Below are positions 26,218-35,757 of a stretch of DNA of 49,732 nt, one piece after another. The notes under the pieces are model-generated. The model saw only the letters and a list, made by a program, of their open reading frames with translations. It made no database searches and had not been told where the DNA came from. Source of the stretch: Clostridiales bacterium. Lineage in GTDB: Bacteria > Bacillota > Clostridia > Peptostreptococcales > Anaerovoracaceae. The position numbers and the translations under genes were made by a program. Position 1 is the first letter of the stretch, and each line of letters begins with the position of its first letter. The stretch spans positions 1-49,732 of the forward strand of contig SVCW01000011.1 of the NCBI GenBank assembly GCA_015058155.1, given 5' to 3'.

Positions 26218-26249
26218 ATAAATATACACTCTTTTACCTAATTATTCAA
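26218..26249 (-). promoter_or_regulatory. promoter of the ABC permease-ATPase operon
   Basis: On the minus strand TTGAAT (26249-26244), a 17-bp spacer and TATATT (26226-26221) form the core. The exact 12-mer ATAAATATACAC (26218-26229, plus-strand reading) also occurs at the same -10 phase before binding proteins 2 and 3. A second partial copy, ATAAATATACA, is at 26192-26202. The rest of 26127-26435 is AT-rich leader plus the nfn terminator. Confidence 0.6.
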
Positions 26250-26368
26250 GTGTTTTTGTGTAATAATCATAATATTTTTTTATAAAGTTAATATTCAACT
26301 ATATTTTTAGTTATTGGATAACAAAAAAATGTACTATTTCACTATATCATCATACTGTTTTTAAGCCG

Positions 26369-26404
26369 AAAAAAGTACCAAAGCCTGAATAGGCTTTGGT
26401 ACTT
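26369..26404 (-). terminator. terminator of the nfn operon
   Basis: A perfect 14-bp stem (AAGTACCAAAGCCT and its complement) with a 4-nt loop is followed by T4 on the minus strand, 32 bp past the nfnB stop. Confidence 0.88.
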
Positions 26405-26435
26405 ATAAACAATCTTGTCTCAGATCTTTAAAGGA

Positions 26436-27824
26436 CTATTTGTTTGATAAGTATTCGTGAATACCCTTAGCAGCGTCCTTACCAGCTCCCATAGCGAGGA
26501 TTACAGTTGCAGCACCTGTTACAGCGTCTCCACCTGCGAATACGCCTGGCATTGAAGTCTGGCCAACGTCTTCAGTAGCAACGATTCCGCCCTTTCTTGA
26601 AATTTCAAGAGCAGGAGTTGTTGAAGGAATAAGTGGGTTAGGATCTGTTCCGAGTGACATAATTACGAGATCGCATTCGATTTCGAATTCTGATCCAGGA
26701 ACTTCTACTGGTCTTCTTCTGCCTGATGCATCAGGTTCACCAAGTTCCATCTTGATGCACTTAACGCCCTTAGCCCATCCGTCTTCTCCAACGATGATTT
26801 CTACAGGGTTAGTGAGGAGATCGAAGATAACTCCTTCTTCCTTAGCGTGGTGAACTTCTTCAACTCTTGCAGGAAGTTCTTCTTCTGATCTTCTGTATAC
26901 GATATGAGTTTCAGCACCAAGTCTTAAAGCAGTTCTTGCAGCGTCCATTGCTACGTTACCACCACCAACTACAACTACCTTATCTCCTCTAGCGATAGGA
27001 GTGTCATAGTTTTCGTCGAATGCCTTCATGAGGTTGTTTCTAGTAAGATATTCGTTTGCTGAGAATACTCCGCAAGCTGCTTCGCCAGGGATTCCCATGA
27101 ACTTAGGGAGACCAGCACCTGAACCGATGAATACAGCGTCGAATCCTTCTTCGTTCATAAGTTCGTCGATAGTTACTGACTTACCGATGATAACGTCTGT
27201 TTCGAGCTTAACGCCGAGTGACTTAACGTTTTCAACTTCTGGAATAACTACTCCGTCCTTAGGAAGTCTGAATTCAGGAATACCGTAAACGAGTACTCCA
27301 CCTGGCTTATGTAAAGCTTCGAAGATTGTTACGTCATAGCCGAGCTTAGCAAGGTCTCCTGCGCAAGTTAATCCTGCAGGACCTGAACCGATAACAGCAA
27401 CCTTCTGTGCCTTCTTTTCTGTAGCTGGTGTAGGCTTGATTTCGTTTTCTCTAGCCCAGTCTGCTACGAATCTTTCGAGCTTACCGATTGATACAGCTTC
27501 ACCCTTGATTCCGCGGATGCACTTACCTTCACACTGGTTTTCCTGTGGGCATACACGACCGCAAACTGCAGGGAGTGATGATGATTCACTGATAACCTTG
27601 TAAGCTTCTTCGAACTTACCTTCCTTAACTTCTGCGATGAATGCAGGGATGTTGATGCTTACAGGGCATCCTTCAACGCACTTTGCATTCTTGCAACCTA
27701 AACAACGCTGAGCTTCTTCTACAGCTTCTTCAGCATTGTATCCTAAACATACTTCTTTGAAGTTTGTTGCTCTAACTTTTGGATCCTGTTCTCTAACTGG
27801 AACTTTCTTTAATACATCTGCCAT
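26436..27824 (-). CDS. nfnB: NfnB/GltA-like FAD/Fe-S oxidoreductase subunit
   Basis: This 462-residue flavoprotein is homologous to the glutamate synthase small subunit. N-terminal cysteines (RCLGCKNAKCVEGCPVSIN and CGRVCPQENQCEGKC) bind two iron-sulfur clusters. GSGPAGLTCAGDLA binds FAD, and VVVGGGNVAMDAARTALRLG binds NAD(P). Directly preceded by nfnA, it most likely forms NfnAB, a cytoplasmic complex coupling NADH, ferredoxin and NADP by electron bifurcation. Without nfnA it would be read as homotetrameric GltA. A GTG three codons upstream is part of the ribosome binding region; the ATG has AGGAGG 8 nt away. Codon use suggests high expression. Confidence 0.9.
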   Translation of the reverse strand: MADVLKKVPVREQDPKVRATNFKEVCLGYNAEEAVEEAQRCLGCKNAKCVEGCPVSINIPAFIAEVKEGKFEEAYKVISESSSLPAVCGRVCPQENQCEGKCIRGIKGEAVSIGKLERFVADWARENEIKPTPATEKKAQKVAVIGSGPAGLTCAGDLAKLGYDVTIFEALHKPGGVLVYGIPEFRLPKDGVVIPEVENVKSLGVKLETDVIIGKSVTIDELMNEEGFDAVFIGSGAGLPKFMGIPGEAACGVFSANEYLTRNNLMKAFDENYDTPIARGDKVVVVGGGNVAMDAARTALRLGAETHIVYRRSEEELPARVEEVHHAKEEGVIFDLLTNPVEIIVGEDGWAKGVKCIKMELGEPDASGRRRPVEVPGSEFEIECDLVIMSLGTDPNPLIPSTTPALEISRKGGIVATEDVGQTSMPGVFAGGDAVTGAATVILAMGAGKDAAKGIHEYLSNK

Positions 27825-27836
27825 TTCGTGCACCTC

Positions 27837-28715
27837 CTAGCAATTTCCGCATCCGCCTGAATGTGTATCGCCTTCCTGTAACTTGAGGAGAGCTCTACCT
27901 TCAGCAGTCTTGTACATAGCCTGACGCTTCATAGCCTGGTCGAAGTCAACCTTGTGACCGTCGAATTCAGGACCGTCAACGCATGCGAACTTAACTTCGT
28001 CGCCTACGATAACACGGCAAGCTCCGCACATACCTGTACCGTCAACCATGATTGGGTTTAATGATACGATTGTAGGGATGTTGAGCTTCTTTGTAGTGAG
28101 GCAAGCAAACTTCATCATGATCATTGGTCCGATTGCGATTGCTACATCATACTGCTTTCCGTCTTCATTAACGAGCTTTTCGATGCATGCAGTTACCATA
28201 CCGTTGAAGCCGTAGCTTCCGTCATCTGTACAAATGTAGAGGTTACCAGCAACCTTTTCCATTTCCTTTTCGAGGATGATGAGATCCTTAGTCTTTGCAC
28301 CAACGATAACGTCAGCGTCAACGCCGTGTTCGTGGAGCCACTTAACCTGTGGATATACTGGAGCTGTTCCAACACCACCTGCTACGAAGAGGATCTTCTT
28401 ATTCTTAACTTCTTCGAAATCGTCTGTAACGAGTTCTGATGGCTGTCCGAGAGGGCCTACGAAGTCAGCGATGTAATCGCCTTCCTTGAGGTCAACCATC
28501 TTCTGAGTTGATGCTCCTACAGGCTGGAATACGATTGTAACTGTACCAGCTTCTCTGTCGTAATCACAGATTGTGAGAGGAATTCTTTCTGAATTTTCAT
28601 CAAGTCTAACGATGATGAACTGTCCTGGTTCACAATGCTTTGCTACTCTTGGAGCATGAACAACCTTTAAGTAAATATTTGCAGCGAGCTGCTCTGCCTT
28701 TAAAATCTTAAACAT
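27837..28715 (-). CDS. nfnA: NfnA-like FAD/[2Fe-2S] oxidoreductase subunit
   Basis: This 292-residue protein belongs to the ferredoxin-NADP reductase/dihydroorotate dehydrogenase electron-transfer type. RIPLTICDYD in the N-terminal barrel binds flavin, and FVAGGVGTAPVYPQVKWL binds pyridine nucleotide. A [2Fe-2S] site lies in GTGMCGACRV with FACVDGPEFDG, where Asp replaces one Cys as in Nfn. The C-terminus ends GGCGNC. It starts behind AGGAGG and is followed 12 bp later by nfnB. Sulfide dehydrogenase subunit is an older name for the same family. Confidence 0.9.
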   Translation of the reverse strand: MFKILKAEQLAANIYLKVVHAPRVAKHCEPGQFIIVRLDENSERIPLTICDYDREAGTVTIVFQPVGASTQKMVDLKEGDYIADFVGPLGQPSELVTDDFEEVKNKKILFVAGGVGTAPVYPQVKWLHEHGVDADVIVGAKTKDLIILEKEMEKVAGNLYICTDDGSYGFNGMVTACIEKLVNEDGKQYDVAIAIGPMIMMKFACLTTKKLNIPTIVSLNPIMVDGTGMCGACRVIVGDEVKFACVDGPEFDGHKVDFDQAMKRQAMYKTAEGRALLKLQEGDTHSGGCGNC

Positions 28716-28755
28716 TCTTTTCCTCCTGGAATATGCTTTTTTATCTCATTATTTA

Positions 28756-28784
28756 ATCATATATTAAAAGCCGACAAATTTCAA
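28756..28784 (-). promoter_or_regulatory. sigma-A promoter of nfnAB
   Basis: TTGAAA (28784-28779), a 17-bp spacer and TATGAT (28761-28756) on the minus strand. The spacer overlaps one arm of the upstream terminator. The core closely resembles the crt promoter. Confidence 0.6.
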
Positions 28785-28811
28785 CACCATTCTGGTAATT
28801 TGTTGGCTTTT
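28766..28811 (-). terminator. terminator of comEC-holA
   Basis: AAAAGCCAACAAATT pairs with AATTTGTCGGCTTTT (15 bp with one G-U pair, 16-nt loop) and ends in T-rich sequence on the minus strand, 60 bp past holA. Confidence 0.75.
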
Positions 28812-28871
28812 AATTGTTAATATTTATTTATTGAAATGCTTGATATCAGCCGTTTCTGCGGACTCATCCGG

Positions 28872-29918
28872 TTATATTGCTGCAATAAGCATTTCAAGCG
28901 CAAGATTCTGACCTATAAGGCCTGATTTTATATTTTTGTCCGTGTCATATGCACTGCTTACCGCTTTCTTTAAAGCTTCCACAGTGTACCTTTCACCGAT
29001 TCCGAGAGCTTTTCTGACTCTGAATTCATGCACACCGAGCATTTTAACAATTTCAGGTGAAGACATTCCCTTCTCCCTTAGCTCCTTGACATCGAGAGTA
29101 AGCTCGTACTGTGATATTATCATTCCAAGGATTTTATATACACTCTCGCCCTTTCCGAGAATACTGTAAAGAAGTTTGTATGCTTCACCTTTCTTTCCTG
29201 AACTGATAGTATCCATAAGCGCAAAAATATACGATTCGAGATTGCCGGAGATTATACCGAGTACATCATTTGCAGTAATTTCCGGTCCTTCACTGTGAGC
29301 AATTATCTTCATAAGGTCATTTTCGAGATTGAAGAGTGTATAGTCTGTTTCTTTGTGATAATAGCCGCTGCCCTGAATGATTTCATTTATGACTGAAGTC
29401 TTGCAGACCTTTCCCGCATTCTTGAATCTCTTGATAATAAAAGCTGTGAGGTCTTTTTCATTAAGCGTATCAAAATCATACACCACGCCTGAAGCATCAA
29501 TCGTTTTGTAAAGTTTCTTTCGCTTGTCAGGTGTATCACATGTCATTATAAGAATAGTGCTTTCCGGAATATGCTTCATATAATCAGCAAGCATCGTCTC
29601 ATTATCGTCCGTAAAACCTTTCATTCTTTTGCCTTCAAGCGGTGCAAAACCAGAAACAAGTATTACTCTTCTCGGAGAAAACATGCTCAGTGTTTCGCAT
29701 GCTTCTATAATAGCCTGAGCTGTTGCAGTTTCATCTGAAAGGCGCACAAAGTCAAAGGCAGCCATAGCTTCATTTACATATTTTTTTGATATGAGATCAG
29801 CTGCCCAGTCAACGAGATACTGCTCTTTGCCGCAAAGAAGTACAAGGCTCGGAATCTCTCCGGCCTTCATGTCCTGCGTTATTCTTTTAAAAGCATGTTC
29901 TGATACTGCCTTTGCCAT
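28872..29918 (-). CDS. holA: DNA polymerase III delta subunit
   Basis: This 348-residue clamp-loader subunit opens the sliding clamp for loading at primer ends. The N-terminal region has LVLLCGKEQYLVDWAAD and ACETLSMFSPRRVILVSG, and the C-terminal collar region is helical. The length fits the family. It overlaps the comEC 3-prime end by 32 bp, the common comEC-holA arrangement of Firmicutes. The usual downstream rpsT (S20) is not present. GGAG lies 12 nt before the ATG, a loose spacing consistent with coupling to comEC. Confidence 0.93.
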   Translation of the reverse strand: MAKAVSEHAFKRITQDMKAGEIPSLVLLCGKEQYLVDWAADLISKKYVNEAMAAFDFVRLSDETATAQAIIEACETLSMFSPRRVILVSGFAPLEGKRMKGFTDDNETMLADYMKHIPESTILIMTCDTPDKRKKLYKTIDASGVVYDFDTLNEKDLTAFIIKRFKNAGKVCKTSVINEIIQGSGYYHKETDYTLFNLENDLMKIIAHSEGPEITANDVLGIISGNLESYIFALMDTISSGKKGEAYKLLYSILGKGESVYKILGMIISQYELTLDVKELREKGMSSPEIVKMLGVHEFRVRKALGIGERYTVEALKKAVSSAYDTDKNIKSGLIGQNLALEMLIAAI

Positions 29919-32079
29919 CGATAATTACTGCTCCATTCAAATCATTTCTATAAACCATTATACCTTTTTGCAGGCAATTTTCAATCAATGTTTTGTCGGG
30001 ATGTCCGTAGTTGTTTTCGCCTACCTGAAATACAATAACTTCAGGCGATGCAGCCTCAAGGAATTCGTCACACGTACTGTATTTGCTTCCGTGATGTGCT
30101 GCTTTAAGTATAGTACAGTCGAGATTCTTACCGTATTTCGATATTAATTTTTTCTCAGCCTCAGAATCAATATCGCCAGTCATGAGAACGGACATGTCAT
30201 CATAATGAAGCTTAATAATCAGAGAGCTCTGGTTTTCATCGTCTTCTCTTTCAAGTATATGATACTCGGCTCTTGTCATTCGCACGGGACTGAGAACTTC
30301 TGCATATACATTATCACCGAGTTCAGCAATATCGCCTGCTTTTACATAAATAATATCTTCCTTTTTAAGTCCTGTCTCTTTCAGAATACTATCTTCGTTA
30401 ATTATATTTCCTTCGTAGAGGCACAGTTTTCTTACCATCCCTTCCCTGCAAAGAGATACTATACCATCATAATGATCAGTATGAAGATGCGTCACAAATG
30501 CGATATCAATGTACCTGACTCCGTTCTTAAGAAGATATGGTTTGAGTGTTTTCATTCCTGTATCATAAGAAACACTACCGCCGCCGTCAATCAGATAATT
30601 GCCGGTTTCTGTTCTTATATGAAGACAGTCACCCTGCCCTACGTCAACAAAAACAAGTCCGTCATCTTTTACCCTGTCATCAAATGTAATTCCCGAAAAC
30701 AATGCGACGATAACAATAATACATATCGCAAAGATAATTCTTTTATACATTTTCCTTGATGACCATATTACGAAAGTTTCGCTGCATACTCCGAAAACAA
30801 ATCCGTAGTACAGTATCATGGTGCTTATTCCGGGACTTACAACATCAAAAGTAAACAAACCGTCAGCATAAGTAACCTCATTAATCAGAATGATTATTTT
30901 TACAAGTATCTCCGGTATTAAAAGAACTGTTTCCTGAATAGACGTTACTACATTCAGACAATCAAAAACAGGAAGCATCACCATAAGCACAACTCCGAAC
31001 GGTACAAGCAGCCCTGTCAGATATATAATCGGTATGTTTGCTATAAAGGCTCCGAGTGAAAAGTAATTAAAAGTATATGCTGTCAGCGGAAACATGCCTA
31101 TCTGTACTGAAACCATTGCGGTAAAACTATTGTCAAGATATTCCCTTATTGCACTTCCGATAACTGCTATTGAAAACACAGCAAGATATGACAACTGAAA
31201 TCCACTGTTATATATGCAGTACGGATTTATGATTACATTTACAATCATGCAGAAACAGGCGGCAGAAATCATGTCATATCTTCTGTTAACAGCTTCTGCG
31301 GACATATGAATCAATATCATGATAACTGCTCTTACGACAGATGGTGAAAATGATGATAATGCTGCATAAAAGGCAAGAATAGCACCATTAATCAGAAGTG
31401 CACTTTTCTTCCTGTCAGGTTTTATAAACCGGCTCATAAACTCATATACAGCACCGACATGAAGTCCGCTTACTGCAAGGACATGAGCCGTACCATTCTG
31501 ACGGAATTCTTCGTAGATTTCATCATCAAATGATGCCTTATCTCCAAACATCATAGCTGAGATGAAACTGATCGTTTTACTATCTGATAATTCTTCGAGA
31601 AGTTCTGTAAAATAACCTTTGTATAGTGCAACATACGAGAGATATCTATGATACAGGTTCTCAGAAACCCCTGTGACTTCAAGCTGGGAACATTTAAGTT
31701 CCGTAATTACTTCTATCCCGCGGCTTCTAAGATACAGATTGTAATCAAAACATCCCGGATTCCTGCGTCCCTGAGGAATGCTGACAATGCTTCTGAACCT
31801 GACATCTTTTCCTGTGAGATCATAATACTTTTCTATGCTTTCCCCTCTTACATTTTCTATATTTCCGGTAAGTGATAATAGTATTTTTTCTCCTTCAGGT
31901 GTCATGACTTCAAGTGAAAACTTATTTTCTTCCTTTTCTTCACTACTTAAAACGACTCCTGTAATTTCATTTACATATCCGGCTTTGTAATAGTAAAACG
32001 AATGAGAATCATCCAGTTTTGTAAAAGTAAAAGAAAGGATTAAAGCAATTACACAGATTGCTGTGAGTGGTCTTCTCAT
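29887..32079 (-). CDS. comEC: ComEC/Rec2-type DNA-uptake channel protein
   Basis: This 730-residue membrane protein begins MRRPLTAICVIALILSF, the typical ComEC start. Its soluble N-terminal domain (about 30-165) is followed by the Competence domain with multiple transmembrane segments (LAVSGLHVG, SPSVVRAVIMILIHM, NSGFQLSYLAVFSIAVIG). The C-terminal metallo-beta-lactamase-like domain has the motif THLHTDHYDG and later AAHHGSKYST. In competent bacteria it moves single-stranded DNA across the membrane. No other competence genes are in the window. No clear ribosome binding site precedes the ATG, so translation may be weak. Both main domains look complete. Confidence 0.94.
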   Translation of the reverse strand: MRRPLTAICVIALILSFTFTKLDDSHSFYYYKAGYVNEITGVVLSSEEKEENKFSLEVMTPEGEKILLSLTGNIENVRGESIEKYYDLTGKDVRFRSIVSIPQGRRNPGCFDYNLYLRSRGIEVITELKCSQLEVTGVSENLYHRYLSYVALYKGYFTELLEELSDSKTISFISAMMFGDKASFDDEIYEEFRQNGTAHVLAVSGLHVGAVYEFMSRFIKPDRKKSALLINGAILAFYAALSSFSPSVVRAVIMILIHMSAEAVNRRYDMISAACFCMIVNVIINPYCIYNSGFQLSYLAVFSIAVIGSAIREYLDNSFTAMVSVQIGMFPLTAYTFNYFSLGAFIANIPIIYLTGLLVPFGVVLMVMLPVFDCLNVVTSIQETVLLIPEILVKIIILINEVTYADGLFTFDVVSPGISTMILYYGFVFGVCSETFVIWSSRKMYKRIIFAICIIVIVALFSGITFDDRVKDDGLVFVDVGQGDCLHIRTETGNYLIDGGGSVSYDTGMKTLKPYLLKNGVRYIDIAFVTHLHTDHYDGIVSLCREGMVRKLCLYEGNIINEDSILKETGLKKEDIIYVKAGDIAELGDNVYAEVLSPVRMTRAEYHILEREDDENQSSLIIKLHYDDMSVLMTGDIDSEAEKKLISKYGKNLDCTILKAAHHGSKYSTCDEFLEAASPEVIVFQVGENNYGHPDKTLIENCLQKGIMVYRNDLNGAVIIDGKGSIRTCF

Positions 32080-32224
32080 GTTAAACAGTTTTGAGAAATA
32101 CCAAGTTCCCTATTTACATATATTTCCATTTTATATTATCCTTATAAAACTTTCAATATTTGTTAATAACTTATATGGAACTTTTTAACTGCTTTATCTG
32201 TCTAAAGTAAAGATACCTGCAATG

Positions 32225-32253
32225 TTGCCAAAACATGGCTGGTGTGATATAAT
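32225..32253 (+). promoter_or_regulatory. sigma-A promoter of the PBP1A gene
   Basis: TTGCCA (32225-32230), a 17-bp spacer and TATAAT (32248-32253) with a TGn extension. The leader contains the palindrome GATGTTTAACATC. It lies in the 237-bp gap between divergent comEC and the PBP gene. Confidence 0.75.
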
Positions 32254-32316
32254 ATGATGTCTAACTATGACTATTGTGATGTTTAACATCGCTTTCAGAT
32301 AAGGCAGGTGATTATT

Positions 32317-35300
32317 TTGAGTGATGATTTCAACAAGAACAAACAGCAGGAAATCGATGATTTCTTAAACCAGTTCAATGAAATTACCGAAGGACTAAAT
32401 ATAAAGAGCGATGATAAAAAGGAGGAAGCTATTTCCGAATTTCTTACTGAATCCGAGGATCAGCCTCAGAGAATGACAAGAAGCGAAAGACTTAAGGACG
32501 AAAAGCAGAAAAAGCGCGACAGCAATAAGCTTTCTGCCGTTGGCGCAGGCATCTCCGGAAAAATCAAGTCAGCAGCTTCAGGGCTAAAGAATAAGTCAGT
32601 TGAAAACACTACAGAAGACGGAAATACGGAAGGCTCACCTTCCGAGGCTAAATCAGACATGGGCGGAACAAGACGAAAGAAAAAGAAATACAAGCTTAAT
32701 ATAAAGAAGATTATACGTAATCTTTTCATTCTGGGTATAGTATTCTGTCTCATCATAGGCGCATGGGTTGCTTCAATTATCATGAAGCTTCCACCTATCA
32801 ATCCTGACAACATTTACTCAATGCTTTCAGAAAGCTCGGTGCTCTATGATGATGAAGAAAATATAATCGCAACTGTCGGCAGTAGCGAAACACGAACAAA
32901 TGTTGAGTATTCAGACCTTCCTGACCATCTTGTTGACGCTTTTATCTCAATCGAAGACAAGACTTTTGAAACACATAAAGGTTTCAATATCATCCGTATC
33001 TTCGGTGCTATAAAGGATGCGATGTTCAACGGCGGTCACATCGGCGGAACAAGTACAATCACTCAGCAGCTTGCCCGTAATATCTACCTTTCTTCAGAAC
33101 GTTCGATGGAAAGAAAGATTGCAGAAGCCTACTACACTATCATTATCGAAAAAGAGCTTTCAAAGGAACTTATCATGGAAGCTTACCTCAACACAATCAA
33201 CTTCGGTTTTGACTCATACGGTGTACAGACAGCTGCTCAGTCATATTTCTCAAAGGATGTAAATGAGCTAACATTACTGGAATCAGCTGCACTTGCTGCT
33301 CTTCCTAAGGCACCTTCGGATTATGCTCTTATCAAGAAGCTTGATCCGGAAAACGTTGATCCTGAGACACATGTAATCATCCACGAAGGTGACGATTATA
33401 CTTATGTTTATAATGGTGATGCTTCGGCAAGAAGACGTAATCAGGTTCTCGCAAACATGTGCGAATTCGGTTATATAACTGAAGAAGAAAAGGAAGCTGC
33501 TCTCGCAGAAGACCTTCTCACGCACATGAACCCTAACATGCGAAGCCTCAATGAAGTTTCATCATACTTCGCAGACTATGTAATCAACGAAGTAATCAAC
33601 GATTACGCAGAACTTCACAACCTCAAGTATGCGGAAGCAAAAGAAAAGATTTACTCAAGCGGCCTCAGAATTCATACAACTATGGACTCTGATATCCAGA
33701 AGATTCTCGATGAAGAGTTTTCAAACAACTCAAACTTCCCTAAGGTTGCAAATTTAAGTAAAGACAGAAACGGAAACATTCTCGGCGGTAACGGAAAGAT
33801 TCTTCTTTATGATTACAACCACTACTTCAATGAAGACGGTACATTCACATTTGCTGATGATGAATATAAATGGCTTGATAACGGAGACCTCATGCTCTAC
33901 GGAGGAAAGCGTCTCAACTTCTACAAGACTACAGTTCAGGGCGAAATCGATATCTCAATCGAATTCAAAAACATGTACACCCTCGAAGATAATGTTTTCT
34001 ACAGCATTCAGGGAGGTGTAATCCTTATCCCTCAGCAGTACAAGACAAGAGATGATGATGGAAACTGCATCATTTCGAAGGAACTCTTCGAAAGTGAAAG
34101 CTACGTAAATTACATCCAGAAGAATGAAAATGGTGCTCCATATGTGACAAGCGGATATTATTCACTCAAGCAGAAAGTTGTACAGCCGCAGTCGGCGATG
34201 GTTATTACTGATTTTGAAACCGGTCAGGTCAAGGCTATGACAGGCGGAAGAAACACTATCGGTCAGAAGCTTTACAACAGAGCCGTAAATCCACGTCAGC
34301 CTGGTTCATCAATCAAGCCTATCGCAGTATACGGACCTGCCCTTCAGCAGAGTTATGAAGTTTTACAGGGCGGCAGCACTCCTGTATTTGAAACAATTGA
34401 TAATGCAGGTAATGTTGTTCCTAACAGCTACGGTAAGTTCTGGACTGCAGCATCAGTTATCGACGATGCTCCACTCCTCTTCGAAGGTCGTATCTGGCCG
34501 TCAAACTGGTATGAAGGATACAAGGGACTCCATACATTCAGAGAATCAGTTCAGCAGTCAGTTAACGTAAATGCTGTAAAGGTACTCCAGCAGGTAGGTG
34601 TACAATATTCAGCAGACTTCCTTGAAAAGGTCGGCGTAACATCTGTAGTAACAAGTGGCGAAATCAATGATATGAACGCTTCAGCTCTCGCTCTCGGCGG
34701 AATGACAAGCGGTATCTCACCTCTTGAAATGTGTGGAGCATATAGCGTATTCGTAAACGAAGGAACTTATGTAGAACCTATTGTTTACACACATGTAACA
34801 AATAAGAATGGTGAAACAATCCTTGAAAATATTCCTGAAACTGAAGAAGTTCTCGATCCTGGTGTTGCTTTCATCATGACTGATATTTTAAGAACAGTAG
34901 TAACTGAAAGTTTCGGTAACAAGGCTTCAATCCCTAACCAGCCTGTAGCCGGAAAGACAGGAACTACAAACGATAACTACGATATCTGGTTTGTAGGTTT
35001 CACTCCTCAGTACACTGCATCTGTATGGATTGGTAATGACGTCAATATCGAGCTTTCAAGAGGTTCTGATGCAGCCTGCGAAGTATGGGGCAAGGTTATG
35101 AAGCGTGTATGCGCTAGTATCCCTACAGAAAGCTTCCCTGCTCAGCCTTCAAATGTTGTTTCAGTACAGATTGATACAAAGAGCGGACTTATTCCTACAG
35201 AACTTTCACTCCTCGACGAAAGAGGAACTGTAAGATATGAATACTTTATCGCAGGTACAGAACCGACTGAAACAGATAACGTTCATACTTACGCAACAGC

Positions 35301-35706
35301 ATGTTCATACACAGGATATCTTGCTACACCATACTGTGGTTCAACTTATTCAAGATACGGTGTAATGAGACCTTACGGAGCTGATCCTGTAGTAACTGAT
35401 ATCGTATATGAAATTCCACATTACTACTGTAATCTCCACAATCCGGACACTTCACTCTACCCTACAGATCCGTACTACGGAATGATGTATGATGATAAAC
35501 TCGGATGGGTTCAGGATCCTGCTTTTGTAGCACCTGAAATTACAGACCCTATCGTAACTGATGATCCTCTTACAATGGAAGATATCATGAACGGAGATCA
35601 GGGAACAGACCAGCAGCCTGATCCAGGAATAGTGACAAACCCTGTTACTGAACCGGACCCTGTTATTCCTCCTTCGGAAGAACAGGAAGCACCTGACTGG
35701 TTATAA
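32317..35706 (+). CDS. class A penicillin-binding protein (PBP1A)
   Basis: This protein of about 1130 residues polymerises and crosslinks peptidoglycan outside the membrane. A 130-residue charged cytoplasmic tail leads to one transmembrane helix near 132-155. The glycosyltransferase domain has EDKTFETH (about 213) and GGTSTITQQLARN (about 243). The transpeptidase domain has catalytic S664 in PGSSIKP, SVN in QQSVNVN, and KTGT at 880-883. A long C-terminal extension (about 940-1130) carries several cysteines and a Pro/Asp-rich end. It is longer than typical PBP1A because of both tails. I chose a TTG start with AGGTGA upstream; the GTG three codons earlier lies inside that ribosome binding site. 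Confidence 0.94.
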   Translation: MSDDFNKNKQQEIDDFLNQFNEITEGLNIKSDDKKEEAISEFLTESEDQPQRMTRSERLKDEKQKKRDSNKLSAVGAGISGKIKSAASGLKNKSVENTTEDGNTEGSPSEAKSDMGGTRRKKKKYKLNIKKIIRNLFILGIVFCLIIGAWVASIIMKLPPINPDNIYSMLSESSVLYDDEENIIATVGSSETRTNVEYSDLPDHLVDAFISIEDKTFETHKGFNIIRIFGAIKDAMFNGGHIGGTSTITQQLARNIYLSSERSMERKIAEAYYTIIIEKELSKELIMEAYLNTINFGFDSYGVQTAAQSYFSKDVNELTLLESAALAALPKAPSDYALIKKLDPENVDPETHVIIHEGDDYTYVYNGDASARRRNQVLANMCEFGYITEEEKEAALAEDLLTHMNPNMRSLNEVSSYFADYVINEVINDYAELHNLKYAEAKEKIYSSGLRIHTTMDSDIQKILDEEFSNNSNFPKVANLSKDRNGNILGGNGKILLYDYNHYFNEDGTFTFADDEYKWLDNGDLMLYGGKRLNFYKTTVQGEIDISIEFKNMYTLEDNVFYSIQGGVILIPQQYKTRDDDGNCIISKELFESESYVNYIQKNENGAPYVTSGYYSLKQKVVQPQSAMVITDFETGQVKAMTGGRNTIGQKLYNRAVNPRQPGSSIKPIAVYGPALQQSYEVLQGGSTPVFETIDNAGNVVPNSYGKFWTAASVIDDAPLLFEGRIWPSNWYEGYKGLHTFRESVQQSVNVNAVKVLQQVGVQYSADFLEKVGVTSVVTSGEINDMNASALALGGMTSGISPLEMCGAYSVFVNEGTYVEPIVYTHVTNKNGETILENIPETEEVLDPGVAFIMTDILRTVVTESFGNKASIPNQPVAGKTGTTNDNYDIWFVGFTPQYTASVWIGNDVNIELSRGSDAACEVWGKVMKRVCASIPTESFPAQPSNVVSVQIDTKSGLIPTELSLLDERGTVRYEYFIAGTEPTETDNVHTYATACSYTGYLATPYCGSTYSRYGVMRPYGADPVVTDIVYEIPHYYCNLHNPDTSLYPTDPYYGMMYDDKLGWVQDPAFVAPEITDPIVTDDPLTMEDIMNGDQGTDQQPDPGIVTNPVTEPDPVIPPSEEQEAPDWL

Positions 35707-35725
35707 CACTTAATCAAAAAATATT

Positions 35726-35757
35726 AAAGGTCGAAGCGTTTGCTTCGACCTTTTCTT
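35726..35757. terminator. bidirectional terminator between PBP1A and the SPFH gene
   Basis: A perfect 12-bp stem (AAAGGTCGAAGC / GCTTCGACCTTT) with a 4-nt loop. The plus strand continues TCTTAT and the minus strand is T-rich past the stem. It lies between convergent genes. Confidence 0.85.
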
